The notes below the pieces were generated by a model. It saw nothing but the letters and a program-made list of their open reading frames with translations, made no database searches and had not been told where the DNA came from. Source: UBA7332 sp051648105 (GTDB taxonomy: Bacteria; Bacteroidota; Bacteroidia; Bacteroidales; UBA7332). From it: a DNA stretch of 64,000 bases. The DNA lies in contig JBOFEN010000085.1 in assembly GCA_051648105.1 (NCBI GenBank), positions 1 through 64,000 of the forward strand. Direction: 5' to 3'. Below are positions 43,212-51,354 of the stretch, piece after piece (within the stretch, counting starts at the first letter, position 1; each line of letters begins with the position of its first letter). A program made the translations under genes and the position numbers.

Positions 43212-44309
43212 ATGAAGTCATTAGTCCGTTTCGTTCTTTTTTCGCTGCTTTTATCAATAGTTGGTTGTTCTTATGAGAGTGGTGTTGTTATCAGCGAGAA
43301 GAGTAAGACTGATAATGCGACACTTATAGTGATGGCCTATCCTGAGGCTATCGTGCGTACTACTCCCTCTTTGTATTCAGAGATTCTTCCTTATCTGGGT
43401 ATGGGGGTTCCTGGACGTATCAGGGCTGGGCATGCTTGTATGGTGATAGTCAAGGAGGGTAGTTCGGAGTTTGAGTATTTTGACTTTGGTCGATATATTA
43501 CCCCTGATGGGTATTCGAGGGTGAGAGGTAAGGACTCTGATCCGGAGACAAAAGTGGATGTGATTGCGCAATGGGATGGTAAACATCTACTAAATGTGGA
43601 GGAGCTGTTGCAGTGGTTGCATGATCATCCTGAAAAGACGCATGGTAGTGGTGATCTATATGCTTCAGTTAGTGAGATTGTTAATTATGAAAGGGTGAAG
43701 GAGTATATTGAGGAGATTCAGCAGAGGGAGTTATTGCCTTATGGCCCTTTTGTGAAAAATGGATCAAACTGTTCTCGTTTTGTTACTGGGGCGATGTATC
43801 ATGGTATTTTGGATGAGGATGTGCAGCAGGATATTGAGTTTACTTGCACTTTTACACCTTCGGTCTTGGCAAATGTAGAGGCGGCAAATACTTATGACTA
43901 CTATTATGTGGTCAATAAGCATGGGGTTTCTAAGTTGGATAACAGTTTGTTTGTGACACAATTGGATCTTCTTTTTGATGGTGGAGAGGGGTATGCCCCA
44001 TACTCTAGTGAGGGTTCGCTGACCACACCTAGTGATATAAAAGCTGAAGAAGAGTGGCACTGGTTGGGAGGAATTGGCTCTGGTGCGTGGTATGAAGTAG
44101 TGGAGACTGATATGCATAATGTGTTTAATGTCTCACAATATAACTCGCATGGCAAAAGGGAGTTTTCTTCTAATTTTGTGGCTAATACTACTGACTCTGT
44201 TGAGTTGGAGAATGATTTTAGAGTTATCTATCCAGCTCACTTCCGAACTGTTACATTGAAAATTGGTAACGATACGATTCGACTAAATCGAATAAGGAGT
44301 AATGGGTAA
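43212..44309 (+). CDS. Lipoprotein, likely permuted papain-like (DUF6695-like)
   Basis: The 365 residues start with a lipoprotein signal (MKSLVRFVLFSLLLSIVGC, ATG at 43212). Near the N-terminus is RAGHACMVIVKEG...FEYFDFGRY. Far downstream is GSNCSRFVTGAMYHG. A His followed later by an NCxxFV Cys is the order seen in permuted NlpC/P60 proteins (YiiX, LRAT), where the Cys attacks an amide or ester. The family may be DUF6695 (from memory). The catalytic role is inferred. It is a single gene with its own -7 element. Confidence 0.7.
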   Translation: MKSLVRFVLFSLLLSIVGCSYESGVVISEKSKTDNATLIVMAYPEAIVRTTPSLYSEILPYLGMGVPGRIRAGHACMVIVKEGSSEFEYFDFGRYITPDGYSRVRGKDSDPETKVDVIAQWDGKHLLNVEELLQWLHDHPEKTHGSGDLYASVSEIVNYERVKEYIEEIQQRELLPYGPFVKNGSNCSRFVTGAMYHGILDEDVQQDIEFTCTFTPSVLANVEAANTYDYYYVVNKHGVSKLDNSLFVTQLDLLFDGGEGYAPYSSEGSLTTPSDIKAEEEWHWLGGIGSGAWYEVVETDMHNVFNVSQYNSHGKREFSSNFVANTTDSVELENDFRVIYPAHFRTVTLKIGNDTIRLNRIRSNG

Positions 44310-44396
44310 ATAGTTTATTGATTATTCTGTTTATTGACTGTTCCTATATGGTTTAGTCATATTATATAGTTGCTTCTTAGTTGAGGTGAAAAATAG

Positions 44397-44446
44397 ATGT
44401 AGCCATCCTAGATGTTCTTTAATCATGACATCTAGGGTGGCTACAT
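44397..44446. terminator. Bidirectional hairpin between converging genes
   Basis: ATGTAGCCATCCTAGATGT pairs with ACATCTAGGGTGGCTACAT (one G-T wobble). It serves the lipoprotein gene and the converging flavoenzyme gene. Confidence 0.75.
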
Positions 44447-44465
44447 TTGTGTTTGATGGGTTTTA

Positions 44466-45578
44466 TTACTTACCCTTTATGTTGAGTATACACCTCTTGC
44501 CTGGTGTGAAGTAGCATTTGTTACACGATACACACTTAGGCTTCTTGTGATTACCACTTGCCCATATGTTAATAAGGTTTGGCTCGGCTGTTAGTGGTCT
44601 AGACATTGAGAAGTATGATATATCTGTGTCGTTCAATAGCTCTTCCATTCGATCGTAGCTGCGGTTTCCACCAATAAGTATTATTGGTGTAGAGATATCT
44701 TTGGCTAATCTTGATGCGTGTGAACGGAAGTATGATTGATTATCAATGTCTTTGTCTATTTTTCGTCTTGCAGCGCCCAGATTACTATTTACTACATCTC
44801 TTAGTGACTCGTTGCCACCTGTTACCTCTATAGCATCTATGCCCATCTCGGATAGTCTCTTAGCGACCTCGAAGCTCTCATCTTCGTTTAGTCCTCCATC
44901 TTTGTAGTCGGCAGAGTTGAGTTTTATTAATATTGGGAACTCCTTACCTACAGCATCTCTCATTGCTTGGAAGCTCTCGTATATTATTCTTGCTCTATTG
45001 TGGATCTCTCCTCCGTACTCATCTTTTCTTTGATTGAAGCATGGTGAAAGGAATTGGCTAAAGAGGTATCCGTGACCTGCGTGTATCTCAACGCCATCGA
45101 ATCCAGACTCTTTTACTCTTCTAGCTGCTTGAGCAAAGCTATCAACTAGGTACTTGATCTCCTCTTTGGTTATCTCTTGGGCTGAGGTTCCAGTGGATTC
45201 GTTAATGTGTGATGATGGTCCCCAAATGGTTCTACTTCCTACATTGAACGTCGTCATTGAGCCACCATAGCATATCTGCATTATTATATTAGCACCAAGA
45301 GAGTGTATCTTGTCAGTGAACTCTTTGTACTCAGGAATGAAGATGTCACTGTATATACCCATCATGCCAGGGTTGGGTTGCTCATCTTTGGTTACAAAAG
45401 CGTATCCAGTAATTAGAGTCGCTGCTCCTCCTTGTGCTAGTTCTTCGTATATAGCAGATAATTCTGGTGTTAGATGTCCCTTGTCATCTGCTAAGTCTTC
45501 CCATAGCGCACCGCGGAAGAATCTGTTTTTCATCTCTATGGATGATAGCTTTGTTTGATCGAATAGTGTACGTTTCAT
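44466..45578 (-). CDS. NADH:flavin oxidoreductase (old yellow enzyme family)
   Basis: This FMN enzyme of about 370 residues reduces activated C=C bonds in its family. The TIM barrel shows NRFFRGALWEDLADDKGHL, MQICYGG, EIHAGHGYLFSQFLSP with N/HQRKDEYGG, and KLNSADYKDGGL. The C-terminus ends with KCVSCNKCYFTPGKRC, four cysteines resembling the start of the iron-sulfur region of the 2,4-dienoyl-CoA reductase group, though no second domain follows. ATG at 45578 was chosen over one 24 bases upstream. It diverges from an IclR regulator, which probably controls it. The substrate is unknown. Confidence 0.88.
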   Translation of the reverse strand: MKRTLFDQTKLSSIEMKNRFFRGALWEDLADDKGHLTPELSAIYEELAQGGAATLITGYAFVTKDEQPNPGMMGIYSDIFIPEYKEFTDKIHSLGANIIMQICYGGSMTTFNVGSRTIWGPSSHINESTGTSAQEITKEEIKYLVDSFAQAARRVKESGFDGVEIHAGHGYLFSQFLSPCFNQRKDEYGGEIHNRARIIYESFQAMRDAVGKEFPILIKLNSADYKDGGLNEDESFEVAKRLSEMGIDAIEVTGGNESLRDVVNSNLGAARRKIDKDIDNQSYFRSHASRLAKDISTPIILIGGNRSYDRMEELLNDTDISYFSMSRPLTAEPNLINIWASGNHKKPKCVSCNKCYFTPGKRCILNIKGK

Positions 45579-45729
45579 ATTTTCTACTTTATTTTGATGC
45601 AAAATTATAGTGGGGGCTATTTGAAAGAAAACTTATCTGTATAAAACATTGTAAAGTTCTAGATGGTTGAACAAACAGCTCGATATATTAGTTAATCCAC
45701 TTTGTATTGAATCAAAAAAAAAGATAGTG

Positions 45730-46449
45730 ATGATAATAAGATCAATAGAGAGGGCTTTTGCAATATTGGAGTTTATTGCTAGCAGTGGTGGTATGGCTAG
45801 GCTTACTGATATATCTCAGGCAATGGGACTGAGTAAGACAACTACACATAATCTTCTTGATACTTTAAAGAAGTTGGGTTATGTTGACCAGAGTGATGGT
45901 TCTCCAAAATATTTCATAACAAATAGTATCCTGGATCTGCATGGCCCCATATGTTCTATACCTGAGATTAGAGCATTGGTAGTTAGTGTGGTTGATAGAG
46001 TAGCTCGCGAGTTTAAGGTTAACTGTTTTATGGCTCTGCAGAGTGGTGGTTATTATTACTATGATATCTCGTCATCCCCTGATGGGTTACCCGTTGAAGA
46101 TCTTGAGTTAGGTAAGGAGCAAGATATGTATAACTGTGTGGTGGGTAAGGTTTTTATTGCTTTCTCTCCTGCGCTGGAAAAGTCAGTAAGGAAGTATCAT
46201 CCTGGTTTTATTAATAGAAACTTCTCTCATGAGTTGGAGCAGATTAGAGCGACTCGTTATGCAATAGATCTTGGAGCATATAATAATGAGAGGGCATGTA
46301 TAGCTCTCCCTATTTTGTTTAGGCAAAAGGTGTTAGCTGTTTTGGGTTGTAACTTTCCAATAAAGCAGTTTGGGAAGAGTGGTGTAGATACACTAGTGTT
46401 GCTTTTACTAAAGGAGATCGATAAGATTAGGGAGCAGATGATGAAGTAA
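45730..46449 (+). CDS. IclR-family transcriptional regulator
   Basis: The 239 residues have an N-terminal winged HTH (IRSIERAFAILEFIASSGGMARLTDISQAMGLSKTTTHNLLDTL, in part) and a C-terminal IclR effector domain (about 75-239). The start ATG at 45730 is preferred because MIIRSIERA is the typical IclR beginning; upstream in-frame codons are low-complexity. It diverges from the flavoenzyme gene across 151 bases, so that gene is the likely target. The stop is 10 bases before a partial tRNA copy. Confidence 0.87.
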   Translation: MIIRSIERAFAILEFIASSGGMARLTDISQAMGLSKTTTHNLLDTLKKLGYVDQSDGSPKYFITNSILDLHGPICSIPEIRALVVSVVDRVAREFKVNCFMALQSGGYYYYDISSSPDGLPVEDLELGKEQDMYNCVVGKVFIAFSPALEKSVRKYHPGFINRNFSHELEQIRATRYAIDLGAYNNERACIALPILFRQKVLAVLGCNFPIKQFGKSGVDTLVLLLLKEIDKIREQMMK

Positions 46450-46459
46450 ATTGGGGTTA

Positions 46460-46518
46460 CGGTATGGATGGGACTCGAATCTGTCTCGTGTTTTGACGAG
46501 ATGACAGGCAGAGTATTC
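46460..46518 (-). pseudogene. Partial, diverged copy of tRNA-Asp
   Basis: Read on the minus strand it keeps the anticodon-arm segment CTGCCTGTCA, the T-loop TTCGAGTCCC and the acceptor end CCATACCG of the real tRNA-Asp at 46835, plus GAATAC before them. The anticodon stem partner, variable region and T-stem are changed, and about six bases are added, forming CTCGT...ACGAG. The 5' third is absent. It cannot fold as a normal tRNA. Confidence 0.8.
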
Positions 46519-46775
46519 AATCAAAATTTCTACATTTAGATATGAGATTCTTTATGGATAGCTTATTGAGACGCTTCAAGCGTCGCTCTTCAATCAATGC
46601 ATCTCTCTTATCAAGAAAAGTTATGTAATCAACTAACTACCAATGACCATGTGAAGAGGTGAACTTTTTTATAGTTTCATCATTGTGCTGAGACAACCTA
46701 CGCTCAATATCTATAGTGTATCCTTTGTAGTGAATACCTTCTTCATTTAATGAGTATGTAAACAGTATATATCAT
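46517..46775 (-). pseudogene. Decayed GIY-YIG endonuclease gene
   Basis: The minus strand starts MIYTVYIL, then needs a frame change to read LNEEGIHYKGYTIDIERRLSQHN, and later ITFLDKRDALIEERRLKRLNKLS. This fits small stand-alone GIY-YIG nucleases (YVYIL...YYIGYTxDxERRLxxHN...KxEALxREKxLK). There is one frameshift after about residue 8 and one in-frame TAG after HGHW; the YIG motif reads YKG. The final TGA (46517-46519) lies in the partial tRNA copy. It was probably an intact single-domain nuclease of about 80 residues. Confidence 0.78.
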
Positions 46776-46834
46776 GGCATCTCAATTATATAATAACAAA
46801 AAAAGCAGTTGATATTGCTATCAACTGCTTTTTG

Positions 46835-46908
46835 CGGTATGGACGGGACTCGAACCCGCGACCCCCTGCGTGACAGGCAGGTATTCTAACCAACTGAACT
46901 ACCACACC
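46835..46908 (-). tRNA. tRNA-Asp (anticodon GTC)
   Basis: On the minus strand GGTGTGG pairs with CCATACC (one G-T pair). The D-arm is GTTCAGTTGGTTAGAAT, the anticodon loop CTGTCAC gives GTC, and the T-arm is CGCGGGTTCGAGTCCCG. The discriminator base is G73, the Asp identity base. A promoter lies upstream. Confidence 0.95.
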
Positions 46909-46938
46909 GTGTGGTGTAATCTCGTTTTGATTACAGTA

Positions 46939-46946
46939 CAAAGGTA
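46939..46946 (-). promoter_or_regulatory. -7 element of tRNA-Asp
   Basis: TACCTTTG on the minus strand, with ATTG 19 bases upstream as a likely -33, lies about 30 bases before the tRNA. Confidence 0.65.
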
Positions 46947-47022
46947 TTACAAAAAGTTGAATCTGCAATAGTTTGGGGAGTTTTTTTAAATAAAAACTAA
47001 GATACTAGTTGTGCTTCCATTC

Positions 47023-47937
47023 TTAAAGTGAAGGGTAGATAATCTTTTTCTCCTTACCCTCAAGGCATTGGGTGAGCGAAGTTGCTGTTTGACGCATTGC
47101 TACTATTAGGGGAGTTTTTACACCATTAATTTCTACCTCTTCTAAGGGAATAGAGAGGAGTTCTCTTTTAATATCGCTATTCAAGACTGTGAAGTTTGGG
47201 TTGTTTCTTACAATCTTTACAGCAATTCTGTCTATAAAAGGTATGTATGGCTGCATTATGTCATCTGCTAATGCATAGTGTGTGAATCTGTTTTCAGACT
47301 CTATACCATACATAGGATGAAGGCCAGCTGCAACTAGAGCTCTAGCAGCAAGAGCTCTAAGGAGTGCATAACCAAAGTTAAGAAGCTTGGAGGGTGCACA
47401 ATTATTATTGTTAGGATTTAACCCCGTTATTATATCCTCTAGTTTTGAGTAATAGTGTATGTCGGCACCTATGTTACAATCTTTATAATTCTCACTTTTT
47501 AGTTTTACTATCCAAGTAATCAACTCATTCTGATTGGTAGTAAGCTCGCTATTCAGATAACGTATTTGGTTCTCTATTTTAGATTCAACAGTCTGCTTCC
47601 ATACTCTTTTTCTTAAAGCTTCGGATGCTGATAGTTGTTTTATCAAGTGTCTTTGCTCTTGTTGATGATCATAAAGATTTAGCATAAGACCATTTGGAAG
47701 GTGTTCTGCATCGCAAGATATTAGAGCAGTGTTGTTCTCTAGAAGAGTTTGTATAGTAGCAAGAGAAATTGTTATCTCTTGATTGTCTAGTATTACTACC
47801 CCGATATCTTCTGTTGGTATTGTTGCTCGTCTAACTAATTTGTTTGGATCGTCTTCTGATGGTTGACTTATTACAAGATTATTAGATGAGAGTGTTAATA
47901 CGCTACGGTTACCAAAGTATAGCGTTCGCTTTATCAT
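47023..47937 (-). CDS. Solitary Cas1-family protein lacking active-site residues
   Basis: The 304 residues match type II-type Cas1 over the full length: MIKRTLYFGNRSVLTLSS, DIGVVILDNQEITIS, LRKRVWKQTVESKIENQ, LLNFGYALLRALAARALVAAGLHP, ALADDIMQPYIPFID and IIYPSL at the end. Cas1 integrates spacers using Glu, His and Asp metal ligands. Here the Glu position reads Asn (about N155, in CNIGADIHYY) and the His position reads Ser (about S214, in GIESENRF); D225/D226 remain. No cas2, cas9, csn2 or CRISPR repeats are seen in the window. The intact frame suggests a kept, possibly new, DNA-binding role. Confidence 0.82.
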   Translation of the reverse strand: MIKRTLYFGNRSVLTLSSNNLVISQPSEDDPNKLVRRATIPTEDIGVVILDNQEITISLATIQTLLENNTALISCDAEHLPNGLMLNLYDHQQEQRHLIKQLSASEALRKRVWKQTVESKIENQIRYLNSELTTNQNELITWIVKLKSENYKDCNIGADIHYYSKLEDIITGLNPNNNNCAPSKLLNFGYALLRALAARALVAAGLHPMYGIESENRFTHYALADDIMQPYIPFIDRIAVKIVRNNPNFTVLNSDIKRELLSIPLEEVEINGVKTPLIVAMRQTATSLTQCLEGKEKKIIYPSL

Positions 47938-48132
47938 ATGCAGATATCTATGTGTAGGTTAAATAATATTACAACATAGATTCGTTTAATATTGTTTAAA
48001 GTTTGTCTGCTTTTGGTGAAATTAGATGAAAAATATTTACTATACATATAGTTGTTTATCTAAACATAATTACTATTTTGCAACCCGTATTAAGTTATTA
48101 ACAGAAAGTCTAATTTAAAATTATCTATTACC

Positions 48133-49515
48133 ATGCTAGACATGAACAATTATCCTGCGGAGCCATTCCGTATAAAGAGTGTAGAGCCAGTTAAAATGAA
48201 TAGTAGAGAAGAGAGGGAAAGAGTTATTCGCGAGTCGGGTTTCAATACTTTCTTGATTAACTCGGAGGATGTATATATTGATCTTCTAACAGATAGTGGA
48301 ACCAACGCCATGAGTGACAAGCAGTGGGGTGGTATGATGCAGGGAGATGAGGCTTATGCGGGAAGTAGAAATTTCTTCCATTTACAGGATACAGTTAAGG
48401 AGCTTTTTGGTTTCCGTTTTATGGTGCCAACTCACCAAGGTCGCGGGGCCGAGAATCTTCTTTCGCAGATATGTATCAAACCAGGACAATATGTTCCAGG
48501 TAATATGTATTTTACCACTACTCGCTATCATCAAGAGAGAAATGGTGGTGTGTTTGTAGATATTATTAATGATCAAGCGCATGATGCATCTCTTGTGGCT
48601 CCTTTTAAGGGTGATATTGATATTAAGAAACTAGAAGAATTGATAGAGCTTAAAGGGGCTGAGAATATTGCATATGTTTGCCTGGCTGTTACAGTGAACC
48701 TTGCTGGAGGTCAGCCTGTATCTATGAGGAATATGAGAGAGGTGAGGGAGATTACTTCTAAGCATGGAATAAAGGTCTTTTATGATGCAACTCGTTGCGT
48801 AGAGAATGCTTACTTTATTAAAGAGAGAGAAGCTGGCTTTGAGGATAAAAGCATAAAAGAGATTGTGCACGAAATGTTTAGTTATGCTGACGGTTGTACA
48901 ATGTCAGGTAAGAAGGATTGTTTAGTTAATATAGGAGGCTTTCTTTGTATGAACGATGAAGAGTTGTTTATGCAATCTAAGGAGCTTGTAGTGGTTTATG
49001 AAGGTATGCCTTCTTATGGTGGCCTTGCTGGTCGTGATATGGAGGCTATGGCAATAGGTCTTAAAGAGTCTATGCAGTTTGAGTATATAGAGCATCGTAT
49101 CAAACAGGTTCGCTACTTAGGTGATCGTTTGAAAGAGGCGGGTGTGCCAATAATTGAACCTGTTGGTGGTCATGCGGTATTCTTGGATGCTCGTCGTTTC
49201 TGTCCACATTTGACTCAAGAACAGCTGCCGGCTCAAGCTTTAGCGGCTAATCTGTATGTAGAGTCTGGTGTTAGAAGTATGGAGAGGGGTATTGTCTCTG
49301 CTGGTAGAGATAAGCTTACTGGTAATAATCATTCGCCAAAACTAGAGACTGTTAGATTGACAATTCCAAGACGAGTTTATACTTACCGTCATATGGATGT
49401 TGTTGCTGATGCAGTAATTAAATTATATAAGCATAAGGAGCAGATTAGAGGGCTTAAATTTGTTTATGAGCCTCGTCAATTACGCTTCTTTACAGCTAGA
49501 TTTGAAGAAATTTGA
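48133..49515 (+). CDS. tpl: Tyrosine phenol-lyase
   Basis: This PLP enzyme splits L-tyrosine into phenol, pyruvate and ammonia. The 460 residues follow known tyrosine phenol-lyases almost line by line (NYPAEPFRIKSVE, LLTDSGTNAMSDKQW, THQGRGAENLLSQ). The residues that separate it from tryptophanase are the phenol-lyase ones: FTTTRYHQ (Thr124), GVRSMERG (Arg381) and LRFFTARF (Phe448). The PLP Lys is in MSGKKDC. Start ATG at 48133 or in-frame ATG at 48142. It stands alone; no tyrosine transporter is adjacent. Confidence 0.93.
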   Translation: MLDMNNYPAEPFRIKSVEPVKMNSREERERVIRESGFNTFLINSEDVYIDLLTDSGTNAMSDKQWGGMMQGDEAYAGSRNFFHLQDTVKELFGFRFMVPTHQGRGAENLLSQICIKPGQYVPGNMYFTTTRYHQERNGGVFVDIINDQAHDASLVAPFKGDIDIKKLEELIELKGAENIAYVCLAVTVNLAGGQPVSMRNMREVREITSKHGIKVFYDATRCVENAYFIKEREAGFEDKSIKEIVHEMFSYADGCTMSGKKDCLVNIGGFLCMNDEELFMQSKELVVVYEGMPSYGGLAGRDMEAMAIGLKESMQFEYIEHRIKQVRYLGDRLKEAGVPIIEPVGGHAVFLDARRFCPHLTQEQLPAQALAANLYVESGVRSMERGIVSAGRDKLTGNNHSPKLETVRLTIPRRVYTYRHMDVVADAVIKLYKHKEQIRGLKFVYEPRQLRFFTARFEEI

Positions 49516-49567
49516 TTGGATTTATTAAGGGTTGGTTATTTGTCCTTGGGGATGAGTAGCTGTTATT

Positions 49568-49605
49568 AGAGCGTAAGGAGTCTTTTATTTGACTCTTTAC
49601 GCTCT
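49568..49605. terminator. Bidirectional terminator after tpl
   Basis: AGAGCGTAAGGAGTC pairs with GACTCTTTACGCTCT (one mismatch), followed on the plus strand by ATTGCTTTT. It lies between tpl and the converging lipoprotein gene. Confidence 0.8.
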
Positions 49606-49612
49606 ATTGCTT

Positions 49613-50020
49613 TTAATCGGCTTCAAACTCTAGTAGCCAATGGCCATCTATTTTTACCATTATTGCTACCTCTTTTACATTGCTTAGTTCAATCTCCTTA
49701 TACTTGTTTTCTGCAATAGATTGATTTACTACTTCGTAAATAACTTCAGCTTTAGTGCTAGACCTTGTAGTGTGAAGTAGTTTAACGTTGAATATCCCTT
49801 TTTGTTTACTTGTTAGTCTATCGCTGCCAATGAGCTCTTTCATCTCCATTAGTATCACTTTTGATCTGGGGGTGGAGTATCTGGCTGCTTTGTCAAAGTC
49901 GCCGGAGTAGAATGCTTTTAATCCTTTCTGTGCATTGTTCTCAAGTCTCTTGTCTTCAGAGCAAGAGACGGCTAGGAATAGTAGAGAAAAGAATAGTAAG
50001 ATATAGTTAAGGTTTTTCAT
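49613..50020 (-). CDS. DUF4878-like small lipoprotein
   Basis: The 135 residues begin with a lipoprotein signal (LLFFSLLFLAVSCSEDK). The remaining 115 residues resemble an NTF2-like fold of the DUF4878 type: AQKGLKAFYSGDFDKAARYSTPRSK, YEVVNQSIAENKYKEIELSNV and a C-terminal IDGHWLLEF. Such proteins are thought to bind small ligands or partners; the function is unknown. It converges on tpl. Confidence 0.72.
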   Translation of the reverse strand: MKNLNYILLFFSLLFLAVSCSEDKRLENNAQKGLKAFYSGDFDKAARYSTPRSKVILMEMKELIGSDRLTSKQKGIFNVKLLHTTRSSTKAEVIYEVVNQSIAENKYKEIELSNVKEVAIMVKIDGHWLLEFEAD

Positions 50021-50167
50021 AATGTGGGATGCTATTGATCTTGATTAACAAGATTTTCATTTCATAAACTTTATATTGAGAACACGTCTAATTGAAGCTT
50101 TGTTCAAAAGCTTCTCTTTATTAACTATTGCTATAATCAAGCATCTTCTATGCTCGAAAAGTTTTCC

Positions 50168-50175
50168 TATCTTTG
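50168..50175 (+). promoter_or_regulatory. -7 element of tgt
   Basis: TATCTTTG matches the consensus, 33 bases before the tgt ATG. Confidence 0.6.
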
Positions 50176-50208
50176 TAGCATAATTGACAAACAGATAGAT
50201 AATATTAG

Positions 50209-51339
50209 ATGGATTTTAAATTACAATACAATGACCTAAACTCTAATGCTAGAGCAGGAGAGATAACAACCGATCATGGTAAGATATTGACGCCAATATT
50301 CATGCCTGTTGGAACGGTTGGCTCTGTAAAGGCTGTTCATGTAAAGGAGCTGAAAGAGGATATAAAGGCACAAATCATTTTAGGAAATACCTATCACCTA
50401 TACCTTCGTCCTAAACTAGATGTTTTGGAGCAAGCGGGTGGTCTTCATAAATTCAATGGGTGGGATGGCCCTATTCTTACAGATTCAGGAGGTTTTCAAG
50501 TATTTTCCCTATCGGCTATTCGTAAGCTAAGAGAAGAGGGTGCGGAGTTTCGTTCCCACATTGATGGATCTAAGCATTTCTTTACTCCAGAAAATGTAGT
50601 CGATATTCAGCGTACAATTGGAGCTGACATCATGATGGCTTTTGATGAGTGTCCTCCTGGTCAGTCTGATTATTCATATGCAAAGAACTCTCTTAGATTA
50701 ACTCAGCGTTGGTTGGAGAGGGGTATTAAGAGATTTAGAGAGACTGAAGATAAGTACGGCTATAGCCAAACATTCTTCCCAATTGTTCAAGGTTGTACTT
50801 TCCCTGAATTGCGTCGTGATGCAGCAAAGCATGTTGTAGACCAGGGGGCTGAGGGTAATGCTATTGGAGGCTTAGCTGTTGGTGAGCCAGCGGAGAAGAT
50901 GTATGAGATGATTGAGGTTGTAAATGAGATACTACCAACTGATAAGCCTCGTTATTTGATGGGAGTTGGTACCCCAGCTAATATTCTTGAGGCTATTGAG
51001 AGAGGTGTTGATATGTTTGACTGTGTTATGCCTACTCGTAATGGCCGTAATGGTATGTTGTTTACCAAGAATGGTATTATGAATATGAAGAACAAGAAGT
51101 GGGCGAATGACTTCTCTCCAATAGAGCCTGATGGGGCTTCTTATGTTGATACTTTCTATTCAAAAGCATATCTACGACATCTATTTGTTAGTGATGAGCT
51201 CCTGGCGCTTCAGATAGCGTCAATTCATAACTTGGCATTCTATGTGTGGTTGACACAAGAGGCTCGTAAGCATATTATTGCGGGTGACTTTGCGTCTTGG
51301 AAGCGTGAGATGATAGTGCGCGTATCTCAAAGATTATAA
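50209..51339 (+). CDS. tgt: Queuine/preQ1 tRNA-ribosyltransferase
   Basis: TGT swaps guanine-34 of GUN-anticodon tRNAs for preQ1. The 376 residues show TPIFMPVGTVGSVK, ILTDSGGFQVFSL (catalytic Asp), MAFDECPPG, VQGCTFPELR, GGLAVGEP and the nucleophile region DCVMPTRNGRNG. The zinc site is unusual. The E. coli ECDCYTC pattern is read DGASYVD here, so the three Cys ligands are Gly, Ser and Asp; the His in SIHNLAFY remains. This may be a lineage trait. It is 15 bases before the lptF/G gene, a pairing I recall in Bacteroidales. Confidence 0.95.
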   Translation: MDFKLQYNDLNSNARAGEITTDHGKILTPIFMPVGTVGSVKAVHVKELKEDIKAQIILGNTYHLYLRPKLDVLEQAGGLHKFNGWDGPILTDSGGFQVFSLSAIRKLREEGAEFRSHIDGSKHFFTPENVVDIQRTIGADIMMAFDECPPGQSDYSYAKNSLRLTQRWLERGIKRFRETEDKYGYSQTFFPIVQGCTFPELRRDAAKHVVDQGAEGNAIGGLAVGEPAEKMYEMIEVVNEILPTDKPRYLMGVGTPANILEAIERGVDMFDCVMPTRNGRNGMLFTKNGIMNMKNKKWANDFSPIEPDGASYVDTFYSKAYLRHLFVSDELLALQIASIHNLAFYVWLTQEARKHIIAGDFASWKREMIVRVSQRL

Positions 51340-51354
51340 TATACCTACAATGAT

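Noticed and set aside
46786..46968. Open frame of 60 codons over the tRNA-Asp gene
   Set aside because: The reading VVQLVRIPACHAGGRGFESRPY is simply translated tRNA-Asp; tRNA genes often give such frames.
48133..49515. Annotation as tryptophanase (tnaA)
   Set aside because: The substrate-specific positions are those of tyrosine phenol-lyase (Thr, Arg and Phe), and the flanking sequence matches that enzyme far better.
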